From contig JAFDZO010000011.1 of NCBI GenBank assembly GCA_018266845.1, positions 186,001 to 250,000 of the forward strand: a stretch of 64,000 bases of DNA. Reading direction: 5' to 3'. This document shows, in pieces, positions 16,906 to 26,341 of the stretch. Under the pieces are notes generated by a model that saw nothing but the letters and a program-made list of their open reading frames with translations, did not search any database and was not told where the DNA came from. The position numbers and the translations under genes are program-made. Position 1 is the first letter of the stretch; the number at the start of each line of letters is the position of its first letter. The stretch comes from Bacteroidota bacterium. GTDB lineage: Bacteria > Bacteroidota > Ignavibacteria > Tepidaquicellales > Tepidaquicellaceae.

Positions 16906-18420
16906 ATGAGAAAAATATTTACAACGCTTTGCATAGCCTTATTTTGCGCGACTGCATTTGCAAATTATTCTACGCCGGGTTCCGGCAAAAGATGGAGTTT
17001 GGATAGCTTAGTTACATATTCAGCCGGAGACGTAACATTTTCGAACAATACATATCTGTTCAATGATACAATAACTATTTCTCAAAGCGACACACTTTTT
17101 ATTTTAAAAAATGCTACGATTAAATTTGCAGCCGGTGTTTTCGTTGATATAAATGGAGTAATGAGAGTCCTTCCGCCTGATTCCGTTAAAATCACTGCTC
17201 AGGATACAGCAGCAAAGTTTCTGGGACTAAAATTTGAGGATTTTTCAGATGGGTCTGTATTAAAGAAAACTATATTTGAATATGGCTGCGCCATAAGAAT
17301 GCTGACTTGCGATATACTCATTGACAGTTGTATTATACGGAACAACACACTAAACAGTTCATTTTCATCCAGCGGCGTTATTACTTTCTTTCAATCAAAT
17401 TCAACTGTCTCCCGGTGCAAAATCTACGGCAACAGAAGCGCTGCCTTGCAAAGCGGAGCTAATATTGCTTCGTCGGGGCAAATTCTTTTCAATGAAATTT
17501 ATGATAACGTTACAGCAAACGGTAATACTCCTCAAATAAATTGGGGAGCGACAAATACTACTCCGCCTATGATTATTAAAGGCAACTCTATCAGAGGCGG
17601 ATTGTACACAAACTCCGGGGGTATTTCTTTTCTGCCGATAGGTTCTGCAAATGTGATTATCGAAGACAACATCATTAAAAAGAATAGATACGGAATTGCT
17701 TTTGCAGCTTCAACAATCACGGCATACGTGAACAACAACATAATTGATTCTAACAACATACAAGGTTCGCCTTCACTTGGAGGCAGCGGAATAAACTTCA
17801 ACTCCCCTACCGCTATGAACGTCATCTGCGCCAGAAACAAAATAAGAGGAAATTTATGGGGTATTACAATTCAAGGAGGAGCAAAGCCAAACATCGGAAA
17901 TATAGTAAATTCAGATACGACAGATATTGGGCTTAATCAAATTTACTGGAATGGCAACAGCGGAAAAATTTATGACCTCTACAACAATACTCCTGACAGC
18001 ATCAAAGCCCAGAATAATTTTTGGGGAACGACAATATTAGATTCTGTGGAAGCGCATATTTTTCACAGACCGGACAGCACTACATTAGGGTTTGTGGATT
18101 ATCTGCCAATTAGAGTTGTTACTGAAACAGTAAGCCAGAACAGTTCTATTCTATTTAACGGATTTAAGTTATATGATGCTTTTCCGAATCCGTTTAATCC
18201 GGTTACAAATATATCATACGAAATCAGCCGGAAGATGCAGGTTACTCTGGGAGTTTATGATATGAACGGTAAGTTAGTTAGTAGTATATTCAGCGGTATC
18301 AAAGAGCCGGGAAAGTATGAAGAACATTTTAATGCAGCAGCTTTATCAAGCGGAATTTATTTTTATAGAATTGAATCAGAAGGATTTTCGGATACTAAAA
18401 AGCTTATACTACTAAAATAA
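16906..18420 (+). CDS. Secreted right-handed beta-helix protein with T9SS sorting tail
   Basis: The start MRKIFTTLCIALFCATAFAN gives a signal peptide. I prefer it to an in-frame ATG 31 codons upstream, which would bury the signal. Residues about 60-390 form repeated short strands of the parallel beta-helix type (IIKGNSIRGG, VIIEDNIIKKNRYGIAFA, NVICARNKIRGNLWGITI). The last 85 residues are a type A T9SS sorting domain (FPNPFNPVTNISYEI, VYDMNGKLVSSI, YFYRIESEGFSDTKKLILLK). The protein is therefore exported by Sec, passed through the type IX system and anchored or released at the surface. Ligand or polysaccharide specificity is unknown. Confidence 0.9.
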   Translation: MRKIFTTLCIALFCATAFANYSTPGSGKRWSLDSLVTYSAGDVTFSNNTYLFNDTITISQSDTLFILKNATIKFAAGVFVDINGVMRVLPPDSVKITAQDTAAKFLGLKFEDFSDGSVLKKTIFEYGCAIRMLTCDILIDSCIIRNNTLNSSFSSSGVITFFQSNSTVSRCKIYGNRSAALQSGANIASSGQILFNEIYDNVTANGNTPQINWGATNTTPPMIIKGNSIRGGLYTNSGGISFLPIGSANVIIEDNIIKKNRYGIAFAASTITAYVNNNIIDSNNIQGSPSLGGSGINFNSPTAMNVICARNKIRGNLWGITIQGGAKPNIGNIVNSDTTDIGLNQIYWNGNSGKIYDLYNNTPDSIKAQNNFWGTTILDSVEAHIFHRPDSTTLGFVDYLPIRVVTETVSQNSSILFNGFKLYDAFPNPFNPVTNISYEISRKMQVTLGVYDMNGKLVSSIFSGIKEPGKYEEHFNAAALSSGIYFYRIESEGFSDTKKLILLK

Positions 18421-18443
18421 ATCCTATTCTTTCAGAAAGACTA

Positions 18444-19664
18444 ATGGAAAATAAAAAAAGCGTTATCGCAATTATTGTCGTTGCTGCTTTGGGATATTTC
18501 GTAGATATATACGATTTAATTCTCTTCAGCATAGTAAGAATTGCATCTTTGAAATCACTTAATGTTCCTGACGGGCAGCTTCTTGATACTGGGGTATTAC
18601 TTCTGGATATGCAAATGGGAGGAATGCTGCTGGGTGGAATTATCTGGGGAGTTTTAGGAGATAAACGCGGAAGAATTTCTGTTTTATTCGGTTCAATTTT
18701 TCTGTATTCGCTTGCGAATATTTTAAACGGCTTTGTTCAAAATATAGAAATATACGCTCTGCTGAGATTCGTTGCCGGTATCGGACTTGCAGGAGAGTTA
18801 GGAGCGGGCATAACACTCGTGAGCGAAGTAATGCCGAAAACAAAACGCGGATACGGAACAATGATTGTTGCATCAATTGGCGTAATGGGAGCCGTAGCTG
18901 CGGCATTAATTGTAGAGTTAACCGAGTGGAGAACATCCTATATTATTGGCGGAATTATGGGATTTACAATTTTAGTTTTACGTTTTGGAGTATATGAATC
19001 CGGCATGTATAACTCCATAAAAGAAGCCTCTAATGTTGGAAGGGGTCAGTTTGTAAAGCTATTTACCGATAAAGGCAGATTTTTAAAATACATGTATTGC
19101 ATATTAATTGGTCTTCCGCTTTGGTTTGTTGTCGGAATTCTAATTACTTTTTCGCCTGAATTCGGAAAGGCATTTGGTATTACTGAACCGGTCTCGGCGG
19201 GAAAAGCAGTAATGTATTGTTACATCGGTCTTGTTATCGGAGATATTTTGAGCGGTTCATTAAGCCAGCTTTGGAAGTCAAGAAAAAAAACCTTGTACTA
19301 TTTTCTTGGAGCAACGCTTGCCTGCGTGTGCATATACCTTTTTTTGAACAGCTATGGAGTATATTACTTTTACACTATTTGCGTTTTGATAGGAACAGCA
19401 GTGGGATACTGGGCAATATTTGTTACGAATGCTTCGGAGCAATTCGGAATAAATCTTCGTTCAACAGTTACTACCACGGTCCCAAACTTTGTTCGGGGAA
19501 GCGTAATACCGCTTACATTAATATTTCAGGCTTTGAAGCCTTTAATGGGAATAAAATATGCTGCCTTTGCAATAGGAATTGTTACTATAACAATTGCTTT
19601 TTGGGCTGCAAGCAAACTTGAAGAAACTTTTCATAAGGACTTAAATTATACTGAAGTAACGTAG
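18444..19664 (+). CDS. MFS transporter (metabolite:H+ symporter type)
   Basis: This 406-residue major facilitator protein has about 12 hydrophobic helices. The loop 2-3 signature is GVLGDKRGRISVLFGSIFL, matching G-x-L-x-D-+-x-G-R. Helix 1 contains GYFVDIYDLILFSIVR, as in the sugar and carboxylate porter (MHS/SP) branches where the Asp couples protons. Helix 4-5 has FVAGIGLAGELGAGITLVSE. It resides in the inner membrane, and the substrate is not readable. It starts 24 bases after the T9SS gene. Confidence 0.85.
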   Translation: MENKKSVIAIIVVAALGYFVDIYDLILFSIVRIASLKSLNVPDGQLLDTGVLLLDMQMGGMLLGGIIWGVLGDKRGRISVLFGSIFLYSLANILNGFVQNIEIYALLRFVAGIGLAGELGAGITLVSEVMPKTKRGYGTMIVASIGVMGAVAAALIVELTEWRTSYIIGGIMGFTILVLRFGVYESGMYNSIKEASNVGRGQFVKLFTDKGRFLKYMYCILIGLPLWFVVGILITFSPEFGKAFGITEPVSAGKAVMYCYIGLVIGDILSGSLSQLWKSRKKTLYYFLGATLACVCIYLFLNSYGVYYFYTICVLIGTAVGYWAIFVTNASEQFGINLRSTVTTTVPNFVRGSVIPLTLIFQALKPLMGIKYAAFAIGIVTITIAFWAASKLEETFHKDLNYTEVT

Positions 19665-19674
19665 AAATATTTTT

Positions 19675-20670
19675 ATGAAATTAATCCACAATAACAATAT
19701 TACAGACGCAACACTCAATCTTGCATTGGAAGAATGGGCTGTAAGAAATCTTGATTTAGAAAATGATGACTATCTTTTATTTTATATAAACAGAAATGCA
19801 ATCATCATCGGAAAACATCAAAATACTATTGAGGAAATTAACACAGGATATGCAGCTGAGAACAATATTCAGGTAGTAAGAAGAATTTCCGGCGGCGGAG
19901 CTGTTTATCATGATGAAGGAAATTTGAATTTTAGCTTTCTCACCAAATTCTCACAACAGAGCATCCATAACTTTAAAAAATTTACTTTACCTGTAATAAG
20001 TACTTTGCAATCCTTAGGGGTAAATGCAGAGCTAAACGGAAGGAACGACATCACAGTTGACGGCAGAAAAATTTCCGGTAATGCGCAGTTCTCAAATACC
20101 AAAGCAATGTTCAGCCATGGCACTCTTTTATTTGATTCCCAATTAGAAAATGTTGTCGAAGCTTTAAATGTAAAGATGGATAAGATTGAGAGTAAGGGCA
20201 TAAAATCAATACGAAGCAGAGTGGGCAACATATCGGAATTCCTGACTGAAAAAATTTCAGTTTTAGAATTTAAAGAGAAATTAATTAAATCCATTTTCGG
20301 TTCAGCCGGGAATTACCCTGTGTATAATCTATCTGATAACGAATGGGAAGCAGTTTATGAACTCGCGAATTCTAAATATAGAAACTGGGATTGGAACTAT
20401 GGGCGTTCCCCGGAATTTAATATTCAAAAAATTAACCGGTTTGATTTCGGACAGATTGATGCCAGAATATTTGTAAAAGATGGCGTTATAAAAGATATAA
20501 AAATTTATGGGGATTTCTTAGCTCATGGCGATACGATTGAAATTGAATCAGCATTAAAAAATATTAAATTTAAGAAGGATGAGATTCAGGATGCTCTTGC
20601 AGGCGCTGATTTACATCACCACATTGGAGAGATTTCAATACAAGATTTTACAAATTTTTTACTTTCCTGA
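19675..20670 (+). CDS. lplA: Lipoate-protein ligase A
   Basis: LplA activates lipoate with ATP and attaches it to lipoyl domains of 2-oxoacid dehydrogenases and GcvH. The 331 residues include the N-terminal catalytic domain with VVRRISGGGAVYHDEGNLNF (the RRxSGGGAVxHD motif). A GRNDITVDGRKISGNAQ loop carries the catalytic Lys, followed by FSHGTLLFDSQLE. The C-terminal small domain is NRFDFGQIDARIFVKDGVI. The 3' end overlaps the convergent haemoglobin gene by 12 bases. Confidence 0.93.
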   Translation: MKLIHNNNITDATLNLALEEWAVRNLDLENDDYLLFYINRNAIIIGKHQNTIEEINTGYAAENNIQVVRRISGGGAVYHDEGNLNFSFLTKFSQQSIHNFKKFTLPVISTLQSLGVNAELNGRNDITVDGRKISGNAQFSNTKAMFSHGTLLFDSQLENVVEALNVKMDKIESKGIKSIRSRVGNISEFLTEKISVLEFKEKLIKSIFGSAGNYPVYNLSDNEWEAVYELANSKYRNWDWNYGRSPEFNIQKINRFDFGQIDARIFVKDGVIKDIKIYGDFLAHGDTIEIESALKNIKFKKDEIQDALAGADLHHHIGEISIQDFTNFLLS

Positions 20671-21048
20671 TATTTCGATTTTCTGAGTAATTTTGCTTTG
20701 CATTAGCTTCGCAATGGTTTCGGCTTTAGAAATTGCTTCTGCAGCTTTTAGCCCTGTAAAATTTTCATTGACAGTTTCTTTCCATAGTTTTATCCATCTC
20801 TCAAAATGAACTTCCTCCAGTTTGGAAAGCTTGTTTAATTCTATATGCTTTATCATTGGGTTTCCTTTGTAAGAAGATTTTCCCAAAAGAACTGTCTCCC
20901 AGAAAGAAACCATGATGGGTATATGCAAATCCCAGTTAAAATTTACAACTATTGTAAAAAACTTTCCGATTAAATCATCGGCAACAACCTTTTTATAAAA
21001 TTCAACGATGAGAAACTCAATGTCGCTTGTAGTATTAAGCTCTTTCAT
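20659..21048 (-). CDS. Group III truncated haemoglobin
   Basis: This 129-residue 2-over-2 globin is of the group III (P) type. The typical pattern is visible: FYKKVVADDLIGKFFT at the B/C region, HIPIMVSFWETVLLGKSSYK at the E region, GNPMIKHIELNKL, then HFERWIKLWKETV, where the first His is the likely proximal haem ligand. Family roles are proposed in oxygen or NO chemistry under microaerobic conditions. It is the last of three closely packed genes (3-17 bases apart) with the cupin and YjbR-like proteins, which suggests a common stress role. Confidence 0.9.
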   Translation of the reverse strand: MKELNTTSDIEFLIVEFYKKVVADDLIGKFFTIVVNFNWDLHIPIMVSFWETVLLGKSSYKGNPMIKHIELNKLSKLEEVHFERWIKLWKETVNENFTGLKAAEAISKAETIAKLMQSKITQKIEISGK

Positions 21049-21051
21049 AGG

Positions 21052-21354
21052 CTATCCTTGAGTTAATAAGCATAAACTGTCTTGCACTGCCTCAACTGAA
21101 TGCACTATGTTAACAGGAATATTAACTTCGCCATATTGCTTTATAGTTTCAGCTTTACCGCTCTCCTGATATATTATCTCCCCCTCCAGCACAGTCAGTT
21201 TTGAAGGCAAGTGAGCTTTATGTTCCTTCAGCTTCATACCTGATTTAAGTCCGATTGCCAGTACTTTAAAACCTGTTCCCGAGTGCAAGGCTTTTGCCAC
21301 GGGTCTCTCCGAAGTTTTTAACTCTTCTAATACATGCTTTATTATCATATACAC
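21052..21354 (-). CDS. Small cupin-domain protein
   Basis: This is a 100-residue single-domain cupin. The first cupin motif appears as GMKLKEHKAHLPSKLTVLEG and the second as GEVNIPVNIVHSVEA. The EH.AH and VHS histidines are likely metal ligands. It has no DNA-binding domain. It lies three bases upstream of the truncated haemoglobin, a pairing that suggests a redox or NO-related function by inference. No substrate can be proposed. Confidence 0.8.
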   Translation of the reverse strand: MYMIIKHVLEELKTSERPVAKALHSGTGFKVLAIGLKSGMKLKEHKAHLPSKLTVLEGEIIYQESGKAETIKQYGEVNIPVNIVHSVEAVQDSLCLLTQG

Positions 21355-21371
21355 TCTTTAATTTTTTGCAT

Positions 21372-21689
21372 TCACTTTTTATTAACTACTGAGTCGTAAG
21401 CTTCTTTTAATGCGGTATGTAATATTGATTTTTTTACCTTGGTTAAATCAAACATAGTTGCGCCCTTAGTGCCCCAAAAACCCTTAACCGGGTAAATAAA
21501 AGCCGGATTTGAGGCGGCGTAAACACTTTGGGCAAATTCGGGTAATTTAATCATTGCAAGGTTCTCTTTTGGACGGAGAGTCATAAAAATTTTTTTATTG
21601 ACTCTGAACGATGGTATGCCGAAATGCTCCTGCTCAACGGCATCTGGAAAGCCTAAAGCAAGTTTTCTGCATGTTTCAATATCAACCAT
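21372..21689 (-). CDS. MmcQ/YjbR family protein
   Basis: This 105-residue protein begins MVDIETCRKLALGFPDAVEQEHFG, the classic start of the MmcQ/YjbR (DUF419) family with a CyaY-like fold. It continues with PSFRVNKKIFMTLRPKENLAMIKL and ends with a GTKGATMFDLTKV segment. The family is called DNA-binding in databases, but no activity is established. It is the promoter-proximal gene of the group with the cupin and haemoglobin. A strong inverted repeat sits just upstream of it. Confidence 0.85.
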   Translation of the reverse strand: MVDIETCRKLALGFPDAVEQEHFGIPSFRVNKKIFMTLRPKENLAMIKLPEFAQSVYAASNPAFIYPVKGFWGTKGATMFDLTKVKKSILHTALKEAYDSVVNKK

Positions 21690-21706
21690 AATAGATTTGT
21701 ATGGCT

Positions 21707-21739
21707 AACTCTCCGTTGAAAATTCCGCAACAGAGAGTT
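21707..21739. promoter_or_regulatory. 12-bp inverted repeat upstream of the YjbR-cupin-globin group
   Basis: AACTCTCCGTTG and CAACAGAGAGTT are inverted copies with one mismatch and a 9-base spacer. The repeat lies 18 bases before the YjbR-like start and 25 bases after the arginine decarboxylase stop. There is no T-run on the minus strand, so it is a weak terminator at best. An operator for the three-gene group is the alternative. Confidence 0.5.
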
Positions 21740-21763
21740 TAAAAATAAATACAACTCAAAGAG

Positions 21764-22309
21764 TTACGGAATCATAACTGCCGCTGAAATAACTGTAGTC
21801 CAAAGACCATTCTTATCACCTTCGGCAGATTGGGTTACGTTAAAAGTTTTAAAAATTTTCCCGCTCTGTTTATAAACATTCTCTCTTTCATTCCACGCAG
21901 TTTCAGGATCGAACTCAACTCCTAAAGTGGTTGCAAGCATTGTGGCAGCAAGGTCTTCGGCATATTCACCTGCAACTTTTTCGGTTTCTCCAAATGGATG
22001 ATGCTCTGAAATGTATCCGTAATGGCTGTCATCAGATGGAAGAGCAACTCCGATTGATGTCGCTACTAATCTGTTCGGCTCGTTGGTGAAATTTCTCGCC
22101 ATAACACAGAATGTTATTGAGCCTGGCTCAAGCAATTGGATTCCCTGCTCTTTAGTTAGACGCTTGCAGCCCGCAGGATAAATGCTTGATACCATAACAA
22201 GGTTGCATTTTTCAATTCCTGCCTGCCTTAATGCAAGCTCAAATGACTGTAGATAATCCTTATGTCTTCCGACACCTTTTGTAAAAAATATTTTTGTTGG
22301 CTTGAACAA
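21764..22309 (-). CDS. pdaD: Pyruvoyl-dependent arginine decarboxylase
   Basis: PvlArgDC converts arginine to agmatine, the first step of polyamine synthesis in archaea, Chlamydia and many Bacteroidota. The 181-residue proenzyme has the self-cleavage site in [19 protein letters not shown]. Cleavage between the two serines (41 and 42) would generate the pyruvoyl group on the second. [20 protein letters not shown] and [17 protein letters not shown] complete the family signature. It should form a trimer of alpha-beta pairs. It is not linked to other polyamine genes. Confidence 0.93.
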   Translation of the reverse strand: MFKPTKIFFTKGVGRHKDYLQSFELALRQAGIEKCNLVMVSSIYPAGCKRLTKEQGIQLLEPGSITFCVMARNFTNEPNRLVATSIGVALPSDDSHYGYISEHHPFGETEKVAGEYAEDLAATMLATTLGVEFDPETAWNERENVYKQSGKIFKTFNVTQSAEGDKNGLWTTVISAAVMIP

Positions 22310-22455
22310 TTTTCGTTCTCCGTTATTTGCTTATTGTAAAAAAACTTAATTTACTAAAAAAAAATAAAATATATTATAAATTTTGTATTACTTTTTTTGC
22401 CGGTTTTTCCGTTTCAAGACGTGCAGGAAATTAATTCTTATTTTCTGCATTCCTT

Positions 22456-23652
22456 TCAATTCACTTTGAGGAATTTTCTTTTTCCCACTTTCAGAGTGAA
22501 TTTTTTATCTTTCTCAATTAAAAAATTTACATCGCCTACCTTTTCACCATCAATACTTACCGCCCCCGCTTCAATTAGTTTTCTTGCAGCAGAGTTTGAA
22601 TCAGCCATCTTATTTACGACAATAAGGTTGATAAGCTTAATATCTTCTCTAAGCATTGTCTCTGGAATATCATCAGGGATTTCCTTCTTAATGAAAATTT
22701 TATCAAATTCTTCGACTGCCCTTTCCGCAGTCGGTTCATCGTAGTATAACTTTACAATTTCAAATCCCAATTTACGTTTATAATCTCTTGGGCTTTCTGC
22801 AATTTTTTCTGTCAGTTCTTTTAATTCACCTACACTAATTTGCGTACCGAGTTCAAAATATTTATAAATCAAGTTATCCGGTATTCTCATTGTCTTCCCG
22901 AAAATATCTTTCGGATCTTCGCTTATTCCAATTGCATTATCTAATGATTTGCTCATCTTTTCGCTGCCGTCTATTCCCTCAAGCAAAGGCATTGTGATAA
23001 CTATCTGCGGCTCTCTGCCAAAACGCTTCTGCACATCTCTTCCCATCAGATTATTGAATTTCTGGTCTGTACCTCCAAGTTCGACATCGGAGTTAATTGC
23101 ATAGGAATCATATCCCTGCATCAACGGATACAGCATTTCGTGAAAAGCGATTTCTGCCTGCTCGTTAAGCCTGTTTGTAAAATCATCCCGTTCAAGAATT
23201 CTCTGAACAGTAAATTTTGACATCAGCTCAATTAAATTTTGAAGATTTAATTTAGCAAGCCAGTCAGAGTTATACAAAATTTTCGTTTTATCCTTGTCGA
23301 GAATTTTAACCGCCTGATCGTAATATGTTTTTCCGTTCTCACTTGCTTCTTCGTAGGTTAGCTGCGGTCTTGTTTTCTTTTTTCCGGTAGGGTCGCCAAT
23401 CATTCCTGTGTAATCACCGATAATCAAAATTGCCGTATGACCGAGTTCCTGAAACTGTCTCAATTTGTTTAAAACAACTGCATGACCAATATGCAAATCC
23501 GGGCGCGAAGGGTCGCAGCCGAGCTTTATATTCAATGGAATTTTTTTCGCAATAGATTTCTCTATTTTTTTAACAAGTTCATCTTCAGGAATTATTTCAA
23601 CTGTCCCGCGTTTTATTACATCTATCTGCTCATTTAAAGAAGGGAAATTCAT
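22456..23652 (-). CDS. tyrS: Tyrosyl-tRNA synthetase
   Basis: This class I aminoacyl-tRNA synthetase of 398 residues is of the TyrZ-like branch. The nucleotide-binding motif is PDLHIGHAVVLNKLRQFQ near residue 50. The tyrosine-binding region is YPLMQGYDSYAINSDVELGG, with Asp/Gln contacts. The mobile loop is SEKMSKSLDNAIG (KMSKS). The C-terminal S4-like RNA-binding domain spans about residues 345-398 (RKLIEAGAVSIDGEKVGD). It starts immediately before smpB's stop, so the two genes are co-transcribed. Confidence 0.96.
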   Translation of the reverse strand: MNFPSLNEQIDVIKRGTVEIIPEDELVKKIEKSIAKKIPLNIKLGCDPSRPDLHIGHAVVLNKLRQFQELGHTAILIIGDYTGMIGDPTGKKKTRPQLTYEEASENGKTYYDQAVKILDKDKTKILYNSDWLAKLNLQNLIELMSKFTVQRILERDDFTNRLNEQAEIAFHEMLYPLMQGYDSYAINSDVELGGTDQKFNNLMGRDVQKRFGREPQIVITMPLLEGIDGSEKMSKSLDNAIGISEDPKDIFGKTMRIPDNLIYKYFELGTQISVGELKELTEKIAESPRDYKRKLGFEIVKLYYDEPTAERAVEEFDKIFIKKEIPDDIPETMLREDIKLINLIVVNKMADSNSAARKLIEAGAVSIDGEKVGDVNFLIEKDKKFTLKVGKRKFLKVN

Positions 23653-24108
23653 TTACAGTTTTATTCTTTTAAGTTTTAAATCAGTTTCTCTTTGTTTCAC
23701 TGATTCGCGTTTATCATAAAGTTTTTTTCCTCTGCCGATTCCCAGTTCTACTTTCACCAATGAATTTTTAAAATACATTTTAAGAGGAATTAGCGTCAGA
23801 CCTTTTTCGGTTAATGCTTCCTTTATTTTTTTTATTTCTCTTTTGTTTAAAAGAAGCTTTCTGTTTCTGTCAGGCACATGGTTATTTATATTTCCGTACT
23901 TGTATTCGTTAATTGTAGCGCCAATCAGCCACACTTCATCTTTAATTACTCTTGCATAAGCTTCGCCAATGCTTACTTTCGCTTCACGAAGTGATTTTAC
24001 TTCAGTTCCTTCAAGCGAAATCCCTGCTTCAAATCTTTCAAGAATAAAGTATTCGAAAGTAGCTTTACGATTATTGGTAATTATTTTAATTTTATCGTTA
24101 TCAGACAT
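23653..24108 (-). CDS. smpB: SsrA-binding protein SmpB
   Basis: SmpB binds tmRNA and delivers it to stalled ribosomes for trans-translation. The 151-residue beta-barrel protein has ISLEGTEVKSLREAKVSIGEAY, DHRF-type NHVPDRNRKLLLNKREIKK and the basic C-terminal tail YDKRESVKQRETDLKLKR that enters the decoding centre. Its stop is one base before the tyrS start. tmRNA itself is not in this window. Confidence 0.96.
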   Translation of the reverse strand: MSDNDKIKIITNNRKATFEYFILERFEAGISLEGTEVKSLREAKVSIGEAYARVIKDEVWLIGATINEYKYGNINNHVPDRNRKLLLNKREIKKIKEALTEKGLTLIPLKMYFKNSLVKVELGIGRGKKLYDKRESVKQRETDLKLKRIKL

Positions 24109-24220
24109 AGCAACACAAATTTTCTGTACTACAAATTATTCTATTGGGAATAAAAAAGCCGACAGGTTAAATAAATTACCCATATTTGAGAGTTTAATCA
24201 ATTTATAAATCTCTACTACA

Positions 24221-24865
24221 ATGAAATATATTCAATTACCTGTGAATCCTTTTTCTATGAACTGCTATTTTTATTTTGATGAAGTATCAAAGGAAGGTGT
24301 CATTTTTGACCCTGCCGCTTATGATGAATACGAAATGGAAAACATCAGACAAATTATTAAAGACCATAGCATCAAAATAAAATATATTATTAATACACAT
24401 GGGCATATAGATCACATCCTCGGCAATAAGTTTGCGAAGGATTATTTTGATGTTCCAATTTTAATGAATGAGAAGGATATGGTATTTTATAAAAATACAG
24501 AAAAGCAAAAAAAAATGTACGGGCTTGATTTTCCTGCGCTCCCTCCGGTTGACGAATTCATAGATGAAAACAGCAATATTTCCGTAGGAGATATTGAGTT
24601 TAAGATTCTTCATACCCCCGGACATTCGCCCGGGAGCTTAACCTTTATTGATGATAAATACAAAAATATTATCTGCGGCGATGTAATTTTTAAGGACTCG
24701 ATTGGAAGAACGGATTTACCATTTGGAGACTACCATGAACTAATGAATTCTATTGATAATATTTTACTTCCAAATGTAAAAGACGATTACACATTGCTTC
24801 CCGGACATATGGATATTACAACGGTAGGAAGAGAAAAACAGCTAAACCCATTTATTGCAGAATAA
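24221..24865 (+). CDS. MBL-fold hydrolase (glyoxalase II-like)
   Basis: This 214-residue metallo-beta-lactamase-fold protein has the metal-binding motif NTHGHIDHILG (HxHxDH), the third ligand region HTPGHSPGSLTFI, the bridging Asp in ICGDVIF and the final His in LLPGHMD. The compact size and SIGRTDLPFGD signature place it in the YcbL/hydroxyacylglutathione hydrolase-like group, probably a thioester hydrolase. It is cytosolic. It converges on the next gene with no gap. Confidence 0.88.
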   Translation: MKYIQLPVNPFSMNCYFYFDEVSKEGVIFDPAAYDEYEMENIRQIIKDHSIKIKYIINTHGHIDHILGNKFAKDYFDVPILMNEKDMVFYKNTEKQKKMYGLDFPALPPVDEFIDENSNISVGDIEFKILHTPGHSPGSLTFIDDKYKNIICGDVIFKDSIGRTDLPFGDYHELMNSIDNILLPNVKDDYTLLPGHMDITTVGREKQLNPFIAE

Positions 24866-25384
24866 CTAATTGTTCGGTTTAAAATTCTTGGCGATTTTAT
24901 CAAACTCTTTTTCGGCTGAAGAATAATTTGATGCCGTTGTGATAAACCTCAGCATATAAGTATAATTCTGTTTGCCGGAATTTTGAGTTCTGTAATAGAA
25001 AATTTTCTCGCCGAATTCATTATCTTTATAAACAGCGCTCCTGCCTTCAACATCGCCGACTGTAAAGTTCGTATATCCTCCCGAAATTTTCGGAATGTTT
25101 AGAGTCATATCTTTTTCGAGAGTATAGATTAAGTCATCAAGACTTTTAATTGATTCAACCTTAAATGCAAGCAGCATTATTGCATCTTTACCGTCTTTCT
25201 TATCAAAGGTGTATGATATAGCATCCTTGTTTGTTGTCTCTTCTGTTTTGGATTTTTTCCAGTCTGAACTGAGAGAGATTTTAAAAGCATAGTTGTTATC
25301 GGAAACGTCTGCTGATTGCGAATATATATTACCAACAAAAAATAACGAGAGAAAAAATATTATTGTCTGTAAACTTTTTTTCAT
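24866..25384 (-). CDS. Secreted protein, PsbP-like fold
   Basis: This 172-residue protein begins MKKSLQTIIFFLSLFFVGNI with a likely cut after YSQ. The mature part (YAFKISLSSDWKKSKTE, AIMLLAFKVESIKSLDDLI, YYRTQNSGKQNYTYMLRF, EKEFDKIAKNFKPNN) resembles the PsbP/Mog1/DUF1795 alpha-beta fold that starts 'F.I..P..W'. The function is unknown. It lies 26 bases downstream of the M48 peptidase and is probably co-transcribed with it. Confidence 0.65.
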   Translation of the reverse strand: MKKSLQTIIFFLSLFFVGNIYSQSADVSDNNYAFKISLSSDWKKSKTEETTNKDAISYTFDKKDGKDAIMLLAFKVESIKSLDDLIYTLEKDMTLNIPKISGGYTNFTVGDVEGRSAVYKDNEFGEKIFYYRTQNSGKQNYTYMLRFITTASNYSSAEKEFDKIAKNFKPNN

Positions 25385-25410
25385 TATTTCTAAAAATTTT
25401 TTTAAAAAAT

Positions 25411-26265
25411 TTATTGTAATTTTGCTTTAATTTCCTGATACCTTTCAGGATACAGCCCTTTTGTTGAATCAGGACGCGGATTAATCTTTGCAAGCTCTTC
25501 AAATACATTATCAATTCTATCCTGCGGTAAAGGATGAGTAGCAAACAGCCTGTCTAAACTTCCGGGAGTCGTCCCCTTCTTCTTCTGTTCTTCACGTATT
25601 TTATTGAAGAAAAATATTATGCTTCCCGGGTAATATTGGGAAGACCTTAAATACTTAATCGAATAATCATCTGCTTCAGTTTCATCAGCCCGGCTGTTTG
25701 CAAGGAAGCCAAGCCCGACAAAAAGATTTGCCGCAATTTCGGCAACCTGATTAGGATTATTCCCAAGCACTAACGAAAGAATAGCGCTGACTCCGTAATA
25801 TGATGTCAGGCGCTGAGTCATATGTCTTCTTTCAGCATGAGCAATTTCATGCGCAAGCACTCCGGCAAGCGATGCTTCATTATCAACAAATTTTATCAGC
25901 CCTGTATAAACATAAATGTAACCGCCGGGAACGCAAAACGCATTAACAGTGCTATCGTCCTCAATTACTTCAAACTGATAAGGAAAAACGTTTTTATATT
26001 TTATTAATGAAGAATAATTCAAAATTCCCCTGCCGATTCCCGAGACATAACTTCTAACATCATCGTGCCCTTGCAATATCGGAAACTGCCTTCTATCGTT
26101 CCTAATTTGTTTATCTAAATCCCTCCCTATGCTTACATCGTCGTTTACGGAAAAAATATTTGCACCGCAGCTATAAAAAACCGATACTAAGCAAAGAGTA
26201 GAAATGGATAAAATTAAATAGGATAAATTTTTATATGCTTTTATTTTTTCCGTAATTTTTTTCAT
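25411..26265 (-). CDS. M48 family metalloprotease lipoprotein (BepA/LoiP-like)
   Basis: This 284-residue periplasmic zinc protease has a lipoprotein signal ending VSVFYSCGAN (lipobox Cys about residue 33). The catalytic motif is GVLAHEIAHAERRHMTQRL (HExxH) and the third ligand region is SRADETEADDYSIKYL. A C-terminal ATHPLPQDRIDNV signature is typical of the M48B/C outer-membrane quality-control proteases. A preceding NAFCVPGGYIYVYTGLI strand is also conserved. It is likely involved in outer-membrane protein assembly or turnover. Confidence 0.9.
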   Translation of the reverse strand: MKKITEKIKAYKNLSYLILSISTLCLVSVFYSCGANIFSVNDDVSIGRDLDKQIRNDRRQFPILQGHDDVRSYVSGIGRGILNYSSLIKYKNVFPYQFEVIEDDSTVNAFCVPGGYIYVYTGLIKFVDNEASLAGVLAHEIAHAERRHMTQRLTSYYGVSAILSLVLGNNPNQVAEIAANLFVGLGFLANSRADETEADDYSIKYLRSSQYYPGSIIFFFNKIREEQKKKGTTPGSLDRLFATHPLPQDRIDNVFEELAKINPRPDSTKGLYPERYQEIKAKLQ

Positions 26266-26341
26266 TTATATCCTATATAGTTATATTCAAATAAATAGAA
26301 ATTGTTCCTCATCAATTACAATAACATTTACAATAACATTC

